This document shows positions 36,477-45,288 of a stretch of DNA of 47,790 nt, one piece after another. Each line of letters begins with the position of its first letter. Positions within the stretch are counted from its first letter, which is position 1. The stretch spans positions 1 through 47,790 of the forward strand of contig CAZMGG010000031.1 of assembly GCA_964565715.1 (NCBI GenBank). Reading direction: 5' to 3'. The notes beneath the pieces are model-generated. The model saw only the letters and a list, made by a program, of their open reading frames with translations. It was not told where the DNA came from and made no database searches. The translations under genes and the position numbers were made by a program. This stretch comes from CAZMGG01 sp964565715. GTDB taxonomy: Bacteria; Planctomycetota; UBA1135; UBA2386.

Positions 36477-36998
36477 CTACCGGGCGAGACCGGCCGCGCG
36501 CACCTGCGCCACGTGTTCCGGCGAGATCATCGCGTGCGAGTTGCCCCACGAGTTCAGCACGTAGGTCAGCACATTGGCGATGTCCTCGTCGTTGAGGTTC
36601 TGGGGAGGCATGACGCCATTCCAGGTCTTGCCGTTGACGACCATCTCGCCCTGCTGGCCGTGGATGATGCCGCGGATCGCGCGGTCGATGTCGGCCATGA
36701 GGTAGTCGGACTTCGCCAGCGGCGGGAACTGTCCGGCCATGCCCTCGCCGTTCTTCTGGTGACAGGCAAAACACACCTGCTGGTAGACGCGCCCGCCGAG
36801 CGCCTTGCGCTGGGCGAGGCTGCGCCCACCGGCGGGCGCGGCGGCGGGCGTGGTGGCTGCGGGCGTCGGAGCCGGCGTGCTGGCCGTCGTGCTGGCCGGC
36901 TTGGTCGCGGGCGCTGGTGCCGCCGCTCCCTCGCCGCCGCAGGCGACGGGGAAGGCGAGGGCGGCCAGGAGGAGCAACGTGGTGCGATGGGCGCGCAT
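36477..36998 (-). CDS. c-type cytochrome lipoprotein, paralogue of the NirK cytochrome domain
   Basis: The 173-residue product has a lipobox-like signal (LLLLAALAFPVACGG), a long Ala/Thr/Pro linker, and one cytochrome c domain with CFACH as the haem-attachment motif and Met in NGVMPPQN as the likely sixth ligand. From the Arg-Lys-Ala-Leu-Gly start to the NSWGN end, it agrees with the C-terminal domain of NirK at about 70 of 90 positions, counted by eye, which indicates a recent duplication. It would carry electrons from the respiratory chain to NirK in the periplasm. It lies 11 bases after nirK and 10 bases before nirV. Confidence 0.9.
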   Translation of the reverse strand: MRAHRTTLLLLAALAFPVACGGEGAAAPAPATKPASTTASTPAPTPAATTPAAAPAGGRSLAQRKALGGRVYQQVCFACHQKNGEGMAGQFPPLAKSDYLMADIDRAIRGIIHGQQGEMVVNGKTWNGVMPPQNLNDEDIANVLTYVLNSWGNSHAMISPEHVAQVRAAGLAR

Positions 36999-37009
36999 GA
37001 TGGATCGGC

Positions 37010-38539
37010 CTACTTCGGCGGGCCGGCCTTGCGGATCTCGGCCACCTGCTCGGGGGTGACCATGTCGCCCTTGTTGCCCCACGAGTTGAGCACGTAGGTC
37101 ATCACGTTGGCGACGTCCTCGTCGTTGAGCGTGGTCGCCGGCATCACGCCGTTGTACTTCTGGCCGTTGACGACCATCTCGCCCTGCTGGCCGTAGATCA
37201 CGCCGCGGATCGCCCGCGGGATGTCCGCCATCAGGTAGTCGGAGCCGGCCAGCGGCGGGAAGGCGCCGGGCATGCCCTGGCCCTTGTTCTGGTGGCAGGC
37301 GAAGCAGACCTGCTGGTAGACGCGCGCGCCGAGCGCCTGCCGCTGCGCCTTGGTGCGGTTGGACGGCGGCTCGGCGGGCTTGGCCACGCCCTCGGGCAGC
37401 GGCATGGTCTGCACCGCGGAGCCCTCCTGGTGGTAGACGCCCTCGGCCTGCTTGCCCGAGTAGATCTCCTTGTCCTCGGGTCCGTCGGCCTTCAGCATGC
37501 CGAGCGCGCCCTTGTTGAAGGTGCGGAAGATGGAGTGGTCGACGATGATGTAGGTGCCGGGCACGTCCATCTTGAACTCGACGATCGCCGAGCCGCCGGC
37601 GGGCACCAGCGTGGTCTGCACGTTGCGATTCACCGTCGAGCCGCCCTCCGGGTAGACGGAGTCGAAGATCTCGCCGATGACGTGGAAGCTCGACACCAGG
37701 TTGGGGCCGCCGTTGCCGACGAACAGGCGCACGGTCTCGCCGACCTTGGCGGTGATCGCCTTGTCGCCGACCAGGGCACCGACCGAGCCGTTGAACAGCA
37801 CGTAGTCGGGCTGCTCCTTGAGGGCCTTCTCCATGCTGAACGGCTGGTAGCCGGCCTGACCGTAGGCGCCCTCGGTGTAGAAGTCGCCCTGGCAGAGGTA
37901 GTACTCCTTGTCGACCTTGGCCAGGCCCTCCTTCGGCTCGACGAAGATCAGGCCATACATGCCGTTGCCGATGTGCATGCCGACCGGCGCGGTGGCGCAG
38001 TGGTAGATGTAGAGGCCGGGGTTGATCGCCTTGAACGAGAACTGCGTGCTCTTGCCGGGCGCGGTGAACGACGAGGCGGCGCCGCCGCCGGGGCCGGTGA
38101 CCGCGTGCAGGTCGATGTTGTGCGGCAGCTTGTTGTCCGGGTGGTTGTGCAGGTGGAACTCCACCAGGTCGCCCTCGCGGACGCGGATGAAACTGCCCGG
38201 GACCGTGCCGCCGTAGGTCCAGAACGTGTAGTCGACGCCGTCCGCGATCGGCGCCGTGAACTCCTTGATCTCCATGTCGACGATCAGCTTGGTGGCGTGC
38301 TTGCGGGTGATCGGCGGCGGCACGTGCGGCGGCGCCGTGAGCACGGCCTTCTCCTCGCCGACGATGCGATCCCAGCCGGGCGCCAGGGCAGGCGCGGCCT
38401 GGCCGGCGGCGGGTGCGGTACCGGCTGGCTGGCCGGGCTTGCCGGCCTGGGTGTCGCTGCCGCCGCAGGCGGCGAGCAGCACGAGAGCGGAACTGGTCGC
38501 CACCAGGGCGACGCCACGCGAGCGCGACGAACGTTGCAT
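37010..38539 (-). CDS. nirK: copper-containing nitrite reductase fused to cytochrome c
   Basis: NirK reduces nitrite to nitric oxide in the periplasm. The 509-residue product has a lipoprotein signal (ATSSALVLLAACGG). Two cupredoxin domains follow. Type 1 copper ligands are His140, Cys181, His189 and Met194; type 2 copper ligands are His145, His180 and His335; the catalytic Asp143 and His286 are present. A linker leads to a C-terminal cytochrome c domain with CFACH at residues 412-416 and a likely Met466 axial ligand. This NirK-cytochrome c fusion provides its own electron entry site. The start at 38539 has GGAGGA 5 bases upstream. It is the first gene of a tight operon with a cytochrome c, nirV-like and sco. 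Confidence 0.95.
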   Translation of the reverse strand: MQRSSRSRGVALVATSSALVLLAACGGSDTQAGKPGQPAGTAPAAGQAAPALAPGWDRIVGEEKAVLTAPPHVPPPITRKHATKLIVDMEIKEFTAPIADGVDYTFWTYGGTVPGSFIRVREGDLVEFHLHNHPDNKLPHNIDLHAVTGPGGGAASSFTAPGKSTQFSFKAINPGLYIYHCATAPVGMHIGNGMYGLIFVEPKEGLAKVDKEYYLCQGDFYTEGAYGQAGYQPFSMEKALKEQPDYVLFNGSVGALVGDKAITAKVGETVRLFVGNGGPNLVSSFHVIGEIFDSVYPEGGSTVNRNVQTTLVPAGGSAIVEFKMDVPGTYIIVDHSIFRTFNKGALGMLKADGPEDKEIYSGKQAEGVYHQEGSAVQTMPLPEGVAKPAEPPSNRTKAQRQALGARVYQQVCFACHQNKGQGMPGAFPPLAGSDYLMADIPRAIRGVIYGQQGEMVVNGQKYNGVMPATTLNDEDVANVMTYVLNSWGNKGDMVTPEQVAEIRKAGPPK

Positions 38540-38597
38540 CGGGTCCTCCGGATGAAAGGTCACGACGGTCCAACACCGCCGGCGGGCACTGATTTCA

Positions 38598-38609
38598 GAC
38601 ATTTTTGTC
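38598..38609. promoter_or_regulatory. inverted repeat upstream of nirK
   Basis: GACA-TTTT-TGTC lies about 60 bases before the nirK start, in the region between divergent nirK and rsmE. It is the only AT-richer palindrome there and could be an operator for a nitrite/NO-responsive regulator, but it does not match the FNR/NNR consensus. The assignment is weak. Confidence 0.25.
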
Positions 38610-38648
38610 CGCAATGCGGCGGGGGTCGCAGGGCTAGGATTGCGGCCG

Positions 38649-39392
38649 ATGAACCTGGTCCTGCTGGAGCCCGGTGAGGTCGACGGCGAAGGCCGCGCCG
38701 TGCTGCGCGACGAGCGGGCTACGCACATGCGCGTAGTCCTCGGCGTGGCGCCGGGCCGGAGCGTGCGGATCGGCCTGCGCAACGGACCGCTGGGCGAGGC
38801 GGCGGTGGAGGCCGTGCAGGACGAGGCCGTGGTGCTCCGCTGCCGCTTCGGCGCGGCGCCGCCGCGGCCCGAGGACGTGCTGCTGCTGGCGGTGCCGCGA
38901 CCGAAGGTGCTGCAGCGCCTGCTGGAGCACGCCACCGCCATGGGCTTCGGCCGCATCGTGCTGTTCCGCAGCTGGCGCGTCGAGAAGAGCCACCTGCAGA
39001 GCCAGGTGATGTCGCCGGACGGGCGTGCCCCCCACCTGGGCCGCGGCCTGCAGCAGGGGGTGCGCACCCACGAGCCGGCGGTGGCCTTCTTCCCGCTGTT
39101 CCGGCCGTTCGTCGAGGACCATCTGCCGGAACTCGGCCTGCCGGAGCATCGCTTCGTCGCCCATCCGGGCGCCGCCGGCGCCGCCGGGCATCGGCTGCCG
39201 GCAGCGGCGCCGTTCGCCCTCTGCCTCGGCCCCGAGGGCGGGTTCCTGCCCTACGAGGTGGCGCAGCTGCAGGCCCGCGGCTTCCGGCCGCTGGGCCTCG
39301 GGCCGCATCCGCTGCGCACCGAGACGGCGCTGCCGGCCCTGTGGGGCCAGCTCGACCTGCTGCGGCAGCAGCAGCGGGAAGGGCAGCCATGA
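38649..39392 (+). CDS. rsmE: 16S rRNA m3U1498 methyltransferase
   Basis: RsmE methylates N3 of U1498 in 16S rRNA, in the decoding region of the 30S subunit. The 247-residue product has the N-terminal PUA-like domain with DERATHMRVVLGVAPGRSVRIG, then the SPOUT knot: LLAVPRPKVLQRLLEHATAMGFGRIVLF, CLGPEGGFLPYEVAQLQARGF and LGLGPHPLRTETALPA. The trefoil-knot SAM-binding signature GPEGG and LRTETA are complete. The ATG at 38649 lies a few bases after a possible -10 element (TAGGAT at 38636), so the leader may be very short. Its stop overlaps the start of the Gfo/Idh/MocA-like gene by 4 bases (ATGA). Confidence 0.94.
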   Translation: MNLVLLEPGEVDGEGRAVLRDERATHMRVVLGVAPGRSVRIGLRNGPLGEAAVEAVQDEAVVLRCRFGAAPPRPEDVLLLAVPRPKVLQRLLEHATAMGFGRIVLFRSWRVEKSHLQSQVMSPDGRAPHLGRGLQQGVRTHEPAVAFFPLFRPFVEDHLPELGLPEHRFVAHPGAAGAAGHRLPAAAPFALCLGPEGGFLPYEVAQLQARGFRPLGLGPHPLRTETALPALWGQLDLLRQQQREGQP

Positions 39393-40435
39393 GCCACCTG
39401 CGGGCCGGAGTGGTGGGTTGCGGCGCCCGCGGTGCGTGGTCGGTGGCGCGGATCCGTGACCACGGCCAGTGCGAGGTGGTGGCAGCCTGCGATCCGGACC
39501 CGGCGGCGCGGGAACACCTGCGCACCGAGCTGGGCGTCGGCATCCTGTGCGAGGACCACGAGCAGTTGCTGCAGACCGGCGTCGACTTCGTCGTGCTGGC
39601 CTCGCCGCCGGGCCTGCATCTGGAGCAGGTGCTGGCCGCCGCCGCCCAGGGCGTGCACTGCCTGCTGCACGCGCCGATGGCGCGGAACGGCAGCGAGGCC
39701 GCCGCCATGGTCGCCGCCGCCGACCGGGGCGGCGTGCGGCTCGGCGTGCTGGTGCCCGGCCAGGGCGATCCGATGCTCGACGAGCTGCGGCAGATGATCA
39801 CCGACGACTTCCTCGGCGCGCCGGTGCTGGCCCACTGCATGCACGGCGACGACCGGGCCATGCGCAACCCGGCGCCGGCGGGCCACTGGCGACGCGATCC
39901 GGCCCTGGCCGGCGGCAACGCCTTCCTGCAGCTGGCGGCGGAGGAGATCCACCTGGCCGCCTGGCTGCTCGGCCGCGACGCCACCGCGGTCGGCGCGCAG
40001 GCCAGCATGGGCTTCACGGCGCAACCGCAGGACACCGCCGCCGCCACCGCGGTGCTGCGCGGCGGCGCCCTGCTGACCGTGGCCACCAGCCATCTCTGCC
40101 GCGGCCGCGCGTTCATGGTGCACGGCACCGACGGCGCCGCCCTGGTGGGCATCGACCGCCTGCTGCTGCGCGGCCGCAAGCGCTGGCCCGGCCCGCTGCT
40201 GCCCTACCCGCAGCCCTTCGCCATGACCAGCATCCTGCGCGCCGAGGCCGAACCGGCGGCGGCGGCGCAGGCAGCGGCGCTGGAGCCCCACGCCCGCTTC
40301 GCCCGCTGGATCGACGACCGTGACGGCTTTCCGTGCCCGGCCGAACAGGGCCTGCAGGACATGCTGGTGCTCGATGCGCTCGGCCGGGCGATGCGCAGCG
40401 GCGCCACCGAGCCGGTCACGCCCGGGCCAGGCTGA
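39389..40435 (+). CDS. Gfo/Idh/MocA-family oxidoreductase-like protein lacking the catalytic Lys
   Basis: The 348-residue product starts with a Rossmann NAD(P)-binding motif (AGVVGCGARGAW) and the acidic strand end EVVAACDPDP. The family's EKP motif, with its catalytic Lys, usually reads CEKPLA; here that position reads LLHAPMARNG, so the Lys is replaced by Ala. The C-terminal domain is otherwise as expected, with an AFLQLAAEEIHLAAWLLG segment (helix with the conserved His). It may bind the dinucleotide without catalysing the usual sugar oxidation, or use another residue. It is coupled to rsmE by a 4-base overlap and overlaps the convergent methyltransferase gene by 20 bases. Substrate unknown. 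Confidence 0.82.
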   Translation: MSHLRAGVVGCGARGAWSVARIRDHGQCEVVAACDPDPAAREHLRTELGVGILCEDHEQLLQTGVDFVVLASPPGLHLEQVLAAAAQGVHCLLHAPMARNGSEAAAMVAAADRGGVRLGVLVPGQGDPMLDELRQMITDDFLGAPVLAHCMHGDDRAMRNPAPAGHWRRDPALAGGNAFLQLAAEEIHLAAWLLGRDATAVGAQASMGFTAQPQDTAAATAVLRGGALLTVATSHLCRGRAFMVHGTDGAALVGIDRLLLRGRKRWPGPLLPYPQPFAMTSILRAEAEPAAAAQAAALEPHARFARWIDDRDGFPCPAEQGLQDMLVLDALGRAMRSGATEPVTPGPG

Positions 40436-41111
40436 CCGGACAGGTCTCGCCGAACAGCAGCTTCGGCCCGATCGCCACCAGGGTCTCCGGCCACACGGTG
40501 ACGCGGCACTTGACGATGCGCGAATCAGGGAACATGGCGCGCAGATCGCCGGCCCCCAGCAGGTGGACGTCGGTGAAGTCGATGCCGGACATGTAGCGGC
40601 GCTGCAGGTGGTGGTAGGCGTAGAGGCGGGCGACCCGGCGCATGGCGTTGCGCGGCAGCCAGCTCACCAGGGGCAGCCGGGTGTGGAACTCGAACGGGAA
40701 CCAGCGATTGGGCGTCGTCACGAACCAGCTCCGGCCGACCCGCTGGATCTCCCGCGCCATCTGCAGCTGGTCACGGCGATCGCCGACGTGCTCGATCACC
40801 GCGTTGCTGTAGACGAAGTCGAACGACTTGTCGGGGAACGGCAGCGACCGGGCGTCGGCCTGCTGCGTGGTCACCTCCGGGTAGGCTGTGCGCACCGCCG
40901 CCAGGTGCTCCGGCAACAGGTTGACCGCGGTGATGTTGCGCCGGTCGGGGAAGCGCTCGAGGATCTGCTCGTGCGGGCCGCCGACCTGGCTGCCGATGTC
41001 CAGCACGCGCTCCCGGCCGGTGAAGTGGAAGTGCTCCGCCAGCAGGTCCATCTTCAGGGACCGGGAACGGCGCGACAGGCGCTCGAACAGGGAGGTGACG
41101 GGGTTGGCCAT
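40416..41111 (-). CDS. class I SAM-dependent methyltransferase
   Basis: The 231-residue product has the SAM-binding motif RVLDIGSQVGGPHEQIL near residue 37, where the usual GxGxG reads GSQVGG. It continues with NITAVNLLPEHLAAVRTAY, KSFDFVYSNAVIEHVGD and a C-terminal SWFVTTPNRWFPFEFHTRL typical of Methyltransf_11-like proteins. The C-terminal end overlaps the convergent Gfo/Idh/MocA-like gene by 20 bases (40416-40435). The ATG at 41111 is preceded by 155 non-coding bases up to the next gene. Substrate unknown. Confidence 0.87.
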   Translation of the reverse strand: MANPVTSLFERLSRRSRSLKMDLLAEHFHFTGRERVLDIGSQVGGPHEQILERFPDRRNITAVNLLPEHLAAVRTAYPEVTTQQADARSLPFPDKSFDFVYSNAVIEHVGDRRDQLQMAREIQRVGRSWFVTTPNRWFPFEFHTRLPLVSWLPRNAMRRVARLYAYHHLQRRYMSGIDFTDVHLLGAGDLRAMFPDSRIVKCRVTVWPETLVAIGPKLLFGETCPVSLARA

Positions 41112-41266
41112 CGACTGCCGGATTCCGGCGCCGGTTGGAAGTGCGCAGGAGGCTATTCCACCGCGGCACCGGCGCAACCGGGCCGTTACCGGTCCCTCCC
41201 GAAGCGGGACCGCGGGCGGCGCTGGCCGGGGCGTCCGATCGCGCCGTTCCGCCGGCGGCAGCGGCG

Positions 41267-43009
41267 TCAGAACGCCGGCCGGAAGGCGTCCCACATGTCG
41301 CCGGTCCAGCCGATCCAGGCGCGGGTCCAGCCCGGCGGTTCGGCGGCGAGGTAGCGGTCCATGTAGTCGAACAGCGGCGGGTGGTGCCAGGCATCCACCA
41401 GCCCCATCATGCGGGTGGCCAGCACGTAGCCGACCCAGGCATTGGCGGTGCAGCACCGCCGGTAGGGGTCCCCCTGCCAGTCGCGGTTGTCCTGGTTGGG
41501 CCAGGAGGCGTGGGCGAAACCCCAGTCCGGCGTGCCCAGGTCGGCGGTGGTGTAGCTGCCGAAGCCGAAGTTGATGGCGTTGTTGGCGGTGCGGCTCACC
41601 ACGAAGGTCTGGCAGTCCTCGCCGAACACGGTCCGGAAGCTGCCGTCGGGGCGGCGCAGGCTCGGGTGGCTGCGGCCACAGCCCAGCATCTCCGCATCGC
41701 CGAGCAGGGCGCCGGCGAACAGGATCGGGAACTTGCGGCCCGAGCCGTGGCCGCCCTCGCCGGGCCAGAAGCAGCCGTTCTGCACGTTGCCCCAGTTGTC
41801 GATGCCGAGCTGCACCAGCCGGATCACCAGCGGGCGCTTCTCGACGTCGGCGAACGCCATGTTGACCAGCAGCGCCGCCTGGCCGACCTCGGCGGCGAGG
41901 TCGCGGCCGTAGTCGGGCATGTTGCGCACCGGATGCAGCATCCGCGACGGCCAGTTGGAACGATGGTCGAGCCAGACCCGGGCGAAGCCGTCGGCGACCG
42001 GCCCGATCGCCGGCGTGGCCGGCAGCAGCGGCACCCGCTGCAGGCGGTGCCACTGCAGCATCCCGGCGTCGAACTGCACCCGCTTGTCGGCGCCGGCGTA
42101 GGGCGGCCGGAAGGCCTCGTGCGGCGGCACCTCGTCGACGCAGGTCAGCACGGCGGCGGCCTCGAGCTGCGGCACCAGGTTGCCGAGGTGGCTCTCGGTC
42201 GAGATCAGGCTGTCGCCGGGTCGCAGGCGCAGCGGCCGCGACGAGGTCACGCCCCAGGCCACGTTGAGCTCCGGCCGGTAGAGGTGCTCGTTGCCCGGGC
42301 CGTAGAGCGCGCCGTCGTAGCCGTGCTCGGGCCGCGCCGGGTCGGGGTTGATCATCGAACCGTGCAGCACACGGCCCTGCTGCACCGTGGTGCGCGGCGT
42401 GATGTCGGTGACCAGCACCTCGCCGACCACGAACCAGTCGCCGTTGGCGAAGCGACCCGCCGGCACCGGCGCGGCGAAGGTCCAGGTGAAGCCCCACTGA
42501 CGGATGCTGGTGACCTGGGTCACCGCCGCGTCCGGCGGCCCGATGCGGGCCCGCAGGCCCGGCGTCGCACCGATGCCGGCGGCGTTCAGGCCGGCCTGCG
42601 CGAAGAACGCCTGGCCGCGGCAGGCGAAGCCGCGCAGCGACGGATCGGGCGGCAGCGCGACGGTCCAGGCGGCACCGCCGCCGGCGGCGTGGAACGGCTG
42701 CTGCAGCAGCGGGCCGGTGTGCAGGGCGCAGCCCGGCATGCCCACGGCACCGAGGTCCAGCGGCAGCCGCAGGCCGCGCCACCAGTCGCTGTCGGCGCCG
42801 AGAAACAGCCAGCCGAACGCCTGCGGCGGCAGGTTGGCCGCGAGGAGCTGGCTGCTGCCGCCGACCCGCGGCACCCGGCCGAACGTCAGCGAGGCGGCGA
42901 TGCCACCGTGGCCACCGCAGCCAGGGCCGAGGATCTCGACGCCGCCCTGGGCCGCGGCCAGGCCGACGAGGCAGCAAATGGCGACGAGCCTGGCGAACAG
43001 CGACTTCAT
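41267..43009 (-). CDS. large exported protein with a planctomycete-type N-terminal domain
   Basis: The 580-residue product has a signal peptide (LFARLVAICCLVGLAAAQ). Its N-terminal ~105 residues read VEILGPGCGGHGG...LPPQAFGWLFLGADS...LPLDLGAVGMPGCALHTGP, a pattern that recurs in exported planctomycete proteins and may be an anchoring or lectin-like domain. The C-terminal two thirds resemble a helical-barrel fold with Trp- and His-rich patches (SNWPSRMLHPVRNMPDYGRDLAA; WPNQDNRDWQGDPYRRCCTANAWVGYVLATRMMG), as in some uronate-processing or cell-wall enzymes. No catalytic residue can be assigned. It stands alone, 155 bases from the methyltransferase gene and 198 from the paralogue pair. Function unknown. 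Confidence 0.68.
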   Translation of the reverse strand: MKSLFARLVAICCLVGLAAAQGGVEILGPGCGGHGGIAASLTFGRVPRVGGSSQLLAANLPPQAFGWLFLGADSDWWRGLRLPLDLGAVGMPGCALHTGPLLQQPFHAAGGGAAWTVALPPDPSLRGFACRGQAFFAQAGLNAAGIGATPGLRARIGPPDAAVTQVTSIRQWGFTWTFAAPVPAGRFANGDWFVVGEVLVTDITPRTTVQQGRVLHGSMINPDPARPEHGYDGALYGPGNEHLYRPELNVAWGVTSSRPLRLRPGDSLISTESHLGNLVPQLEAAAVLTCVDEVPPHEAFRPPYAGADKRVQFDAGMLQWHRLQRVPLLPATPAIGPVADGFARVWLDHRSNWPSRMLHPVRNMPDYGRDLAAEVGQAALLVNMAFADVEKRPLVIRLVQLGIDNWGNVQNGCFWPGEGGHGSGRKFPILFAGALLGDAEMLGCGRSHPSLRRPDGSFRTVFGEDCQTFVVSRTANNAINFGFGSYTTADLGTPDWGFAHASWPNQDNRDWQGDPYRRCCTANAWVGYVLATRMMGLVDAWHHPPLFDYMDRYLAAEPPGWTRAWIGWTGDMWDAFRPAF

Positions 43010-43207
43010 GCGGGCGGTCCCTACGCGACACCCTGCACCGCGGGCTCGGGTTTCTCGCGTCGCGACCGATCGGGAAGATCCGGCGCCGAGCTTCGTCCGA
43101 TGGCCCGTTCCGCGTCCGAGGCTCCCCCGCCGGGCCTGGCCGCGCAGCCACCGGCGGCGACCGCGCCGCGGTACCGCGTCGGTGGCCTATGCTTGCCCAC
43201 CGCCGCA

Positions 43208-45274
43208 ATGAACCGTCGCGCTGCCCTCCTGACCCTGGCCCTGTCGATCACCGCCGTGATCGCGGTGGTGCTGGCCCTGCCCGGCGGCGGGCCCGAGGCT
43301 CCGGCGGCGATGCCCGGTGGCACCGCACCGCCGGTGGCATCGGCCGATGGCAGCAGCGCCGCGCCGACCGTGGCCCCCACCGGTGCGATCGTCGCGCGGG
43401 AAGGCCACGAACGGGTGGCCGTGCGCGCCGAGCCGGAGAGCGGCGCCGATCAGACCCAGGGCGTGCGCGGGCGCGTGGTCGGCGCCGATGCGGCGCCCCT
43501 GCCGGGGTTGCGGGTCTACCTGGTCGAGAGCCCCGCCAACAATCCCTTCGCGCAGTGGCAGGCCATGCAGCACGGCGTGCCGAGCCTGCCGGCGGCGTTG
43601 GCCACCACCGCCGCCGACGGCACCTTCGCGCTGGGCATCCGGCACGCCTCCGACCGGCAGTTCGACGTGCGGGTCCTGGCCGACGACCACGCCGACGCGC
43701 GCGTCGGGCCGGTGGTGCTGGCTGCCGGCGACTGGTTCGACGCCGGCACGATCCGGCTGGAGGCCGGCAGCGTGATCCGCGGGCGGGTGACGATCCAGGG
43801 CACCGAACTGCCCGCACCGATGGCGACGGTCAGCCTGCTCACCGGCAACGCCTTCGAGAGCCTGCTGCAGGCCGGGCTGCCCGGCCGCGAGCGGGGCCTG
43901 TTCGCCACCGTCGATGCCAACGGCCACTACGAGATCCGCCACGCCCCCACCGGCGGCCTGTGGACGCTGCAGGCGGTGGCGCCCGGCTTCGCCGCCCTGC
44001 GGAAGGGCCAGGTCGAACTGGGGCCGGCGCAGGCCGCCCGGGTCGACTTCGCGCTGCCCCGCGGCCACGCGATCCAGGGCAACGTCGGCGATCCGGCCGG
44101 CGCCGGCATCGCCTCGGCCCGGGTCCTGGCGGTGCCGCTGCGCGGCGAGCCGATCGAACTGGAGACCTACACCGACGAACGGGGCGACTTCGAGGTGCTC
44201 GGGCTGCGTGAGGGCCCGCACCGCCTGCGGGTGGTCGCCCGCGGCTTCCAGCCCCGCGACGAGCAGCCCGTCGAGGCCGGCGCCCGCGGGCTGCGCCTGC
44301 AGCTCGAGGCGACCGGGTCGGCCCTGGTCCGGGTGCGCGATCCGGATGGCCGGACCGTCGGCCGCTTCGCGCTCGGGCTGCGCCGCTGGTTCCCGGAGCA
44401 GGGCGGCCAGATCGGGCTGGTGCCCAACGTCCCCGACATGTCGGTGCGACCGGACGACCTGCGCGACGGCACGCTGCGCGTCGAGGGCATCGAGCGCGGC
44501 ACCTATGCCTTCCAGGTGGTGGCCGAACCCTGGGCCAAGGCGCTGTCGGCGCCGTTCGAGGTCGGTCCCGGCCTGCCGCCGCCGGCGGTCGAGGTGCACC
44601 TGCACGGCGGCGTCACCCTGGTCGGCCAGGTGCTCGACGAGACCGGCCAGCCGCTCGAGGGCGCCGAGGTGACCACCCAGCCGAACGGCGCCGACGAGGA
44701 CAACCCGCTGCACCGGATGCTGCAGAGCCTCGCCCCCGACAAGATCACCCGGCATGTGGCGCGCACCGACGCCCAGGGCCGCTTCCGGCTGCCGGCGCTG
44801 GCCACCGCCGACTACCAGCTCCGCATCGCCCACGCCGAGCACTGCACCGCGGTGCTGCGCGACCTGATCGTGACCGAGCGGGGCGAACGCAGCCTGCCGC
44901 CCATCACGCTGTCGCGGGGTGCGGTCCTGCAGGGCGTGGCGATGGTCGATGGCCGGCCCCGGGGCCAGATCCGGATCGTCATCGGCCCGCCGGCGGTGGC
45001 CATGGCCGCGGCCGCCACGGCGGCGCCCGGCGCCCCCGCCAACGTCGCGCTGGTGCGCGGCGAGACCGTGTCCAACAATGACGGCTCGTTCGTGCTGCCG
45101 CGGCGCCTGCCACCCGGCACCTACGAGGTGAAGGCCGCCCAGCTCGCCGGGGACGGCCCCGACCAAGATCTCTTCCGTCAGCTGCTCGAGTTCAAGCAGA
45201 CCGCGGTCACCATCGCGGTCCGCCCCGGGCAGCCCATCGTCCAACAGAACCTGAACGTCATCACGCAACGCTGA
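43208..45274 (+). CDS. exported protein with repeated carboxypeptidase-regulatory-like domains
   Basis: The 688-residue product has a signal peptide or anchor (ALLTLALSITAVIAVVLALPGG), a Pro/Ala/Thr/Ser-rich linker and then about six tandem beta-sandwich repeats of the carboxypeptidase-regulatory-like (CNA-B-like) type. Examples are GVRGRVVGADAAPLPGLRVYLVE, HAIQGNVGDPAGAGIASARVLAVP and VTLVGQVLDETGQPLEGAEVTT. Such folds build rigid surface structures or bind partners; no enzyme motif is seen. Its closest relative is the next gene downstream, which shares the order of repeats and whole phrases (TDAQGRFRLPAL versus TGPDGRFKLSLL). Start: ATG at 43208, with no good Shine-Dalgarno. Confidence 0.78.
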   Translation: MNRRAALLTLALSITAVIAVVLALPGGGPEAPAAMPGGTAPPVASADGSSAAPTVAPTGAIVAREGHERVAVRAEPESGADQTQGVRGRVVGADAAPLPGLRVYLVESPANNPFAQWQAMQHGVPSLPAALATTAADGTFALGIRHASDRQFDVRVLADDHADARVGPVVLAAGDWFDAGTIRLEAGSVIRGRVTIQGTELPAPMATVSLLTGNAFESLLQAGLPGRERGLFATVDANGHYEIRHAPTGGLWTLQAVAPGFAALRKGQVELGPAQAARVDFALPRGHAIQGNVGDPAGAGIASARVLAVPLRGEPIELETYTDERGDFEVLGLREGPHRLRVVARGFQPRDEQPVEAGARGLRLQLEATGSALVRVRDPDGRTVGRFALGLRRWFPEQGGQIGLVPNVPDMSVRPDDLRDGTLRVEGIERGTYAFQVVAEPWAKALSAPFEVGPGLPPPAVEVHLHGGVTLVGQVLDETGQPLEGAEVTTQPNGADEDNPLHRMLQSLAPDKITRHVARTDAQGRFRLPALATADYQLRIAHAEHCTAVLRDLIVTERGERSLPPITLSRGAVLQGVAMVDGRPRGQIRIVIGPPAVAMAAAATAAPGAPANVALVRGETVSNNDGSFVLPRRLPPGTYEVKAAQLAGDGPDQDLFRQLLEFKQTAVTIAVRPGQPIVQQNLNVITQR

Positions 45275-45288
45275 GCCTCGAGGATTCC

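Noticed and set aside
36477..36998. Free cytochrome as a frameshifted end of NirK
   Set aside because: It has its own signal peptide and start codon, and NirK carries its own complete cytochrome domain.
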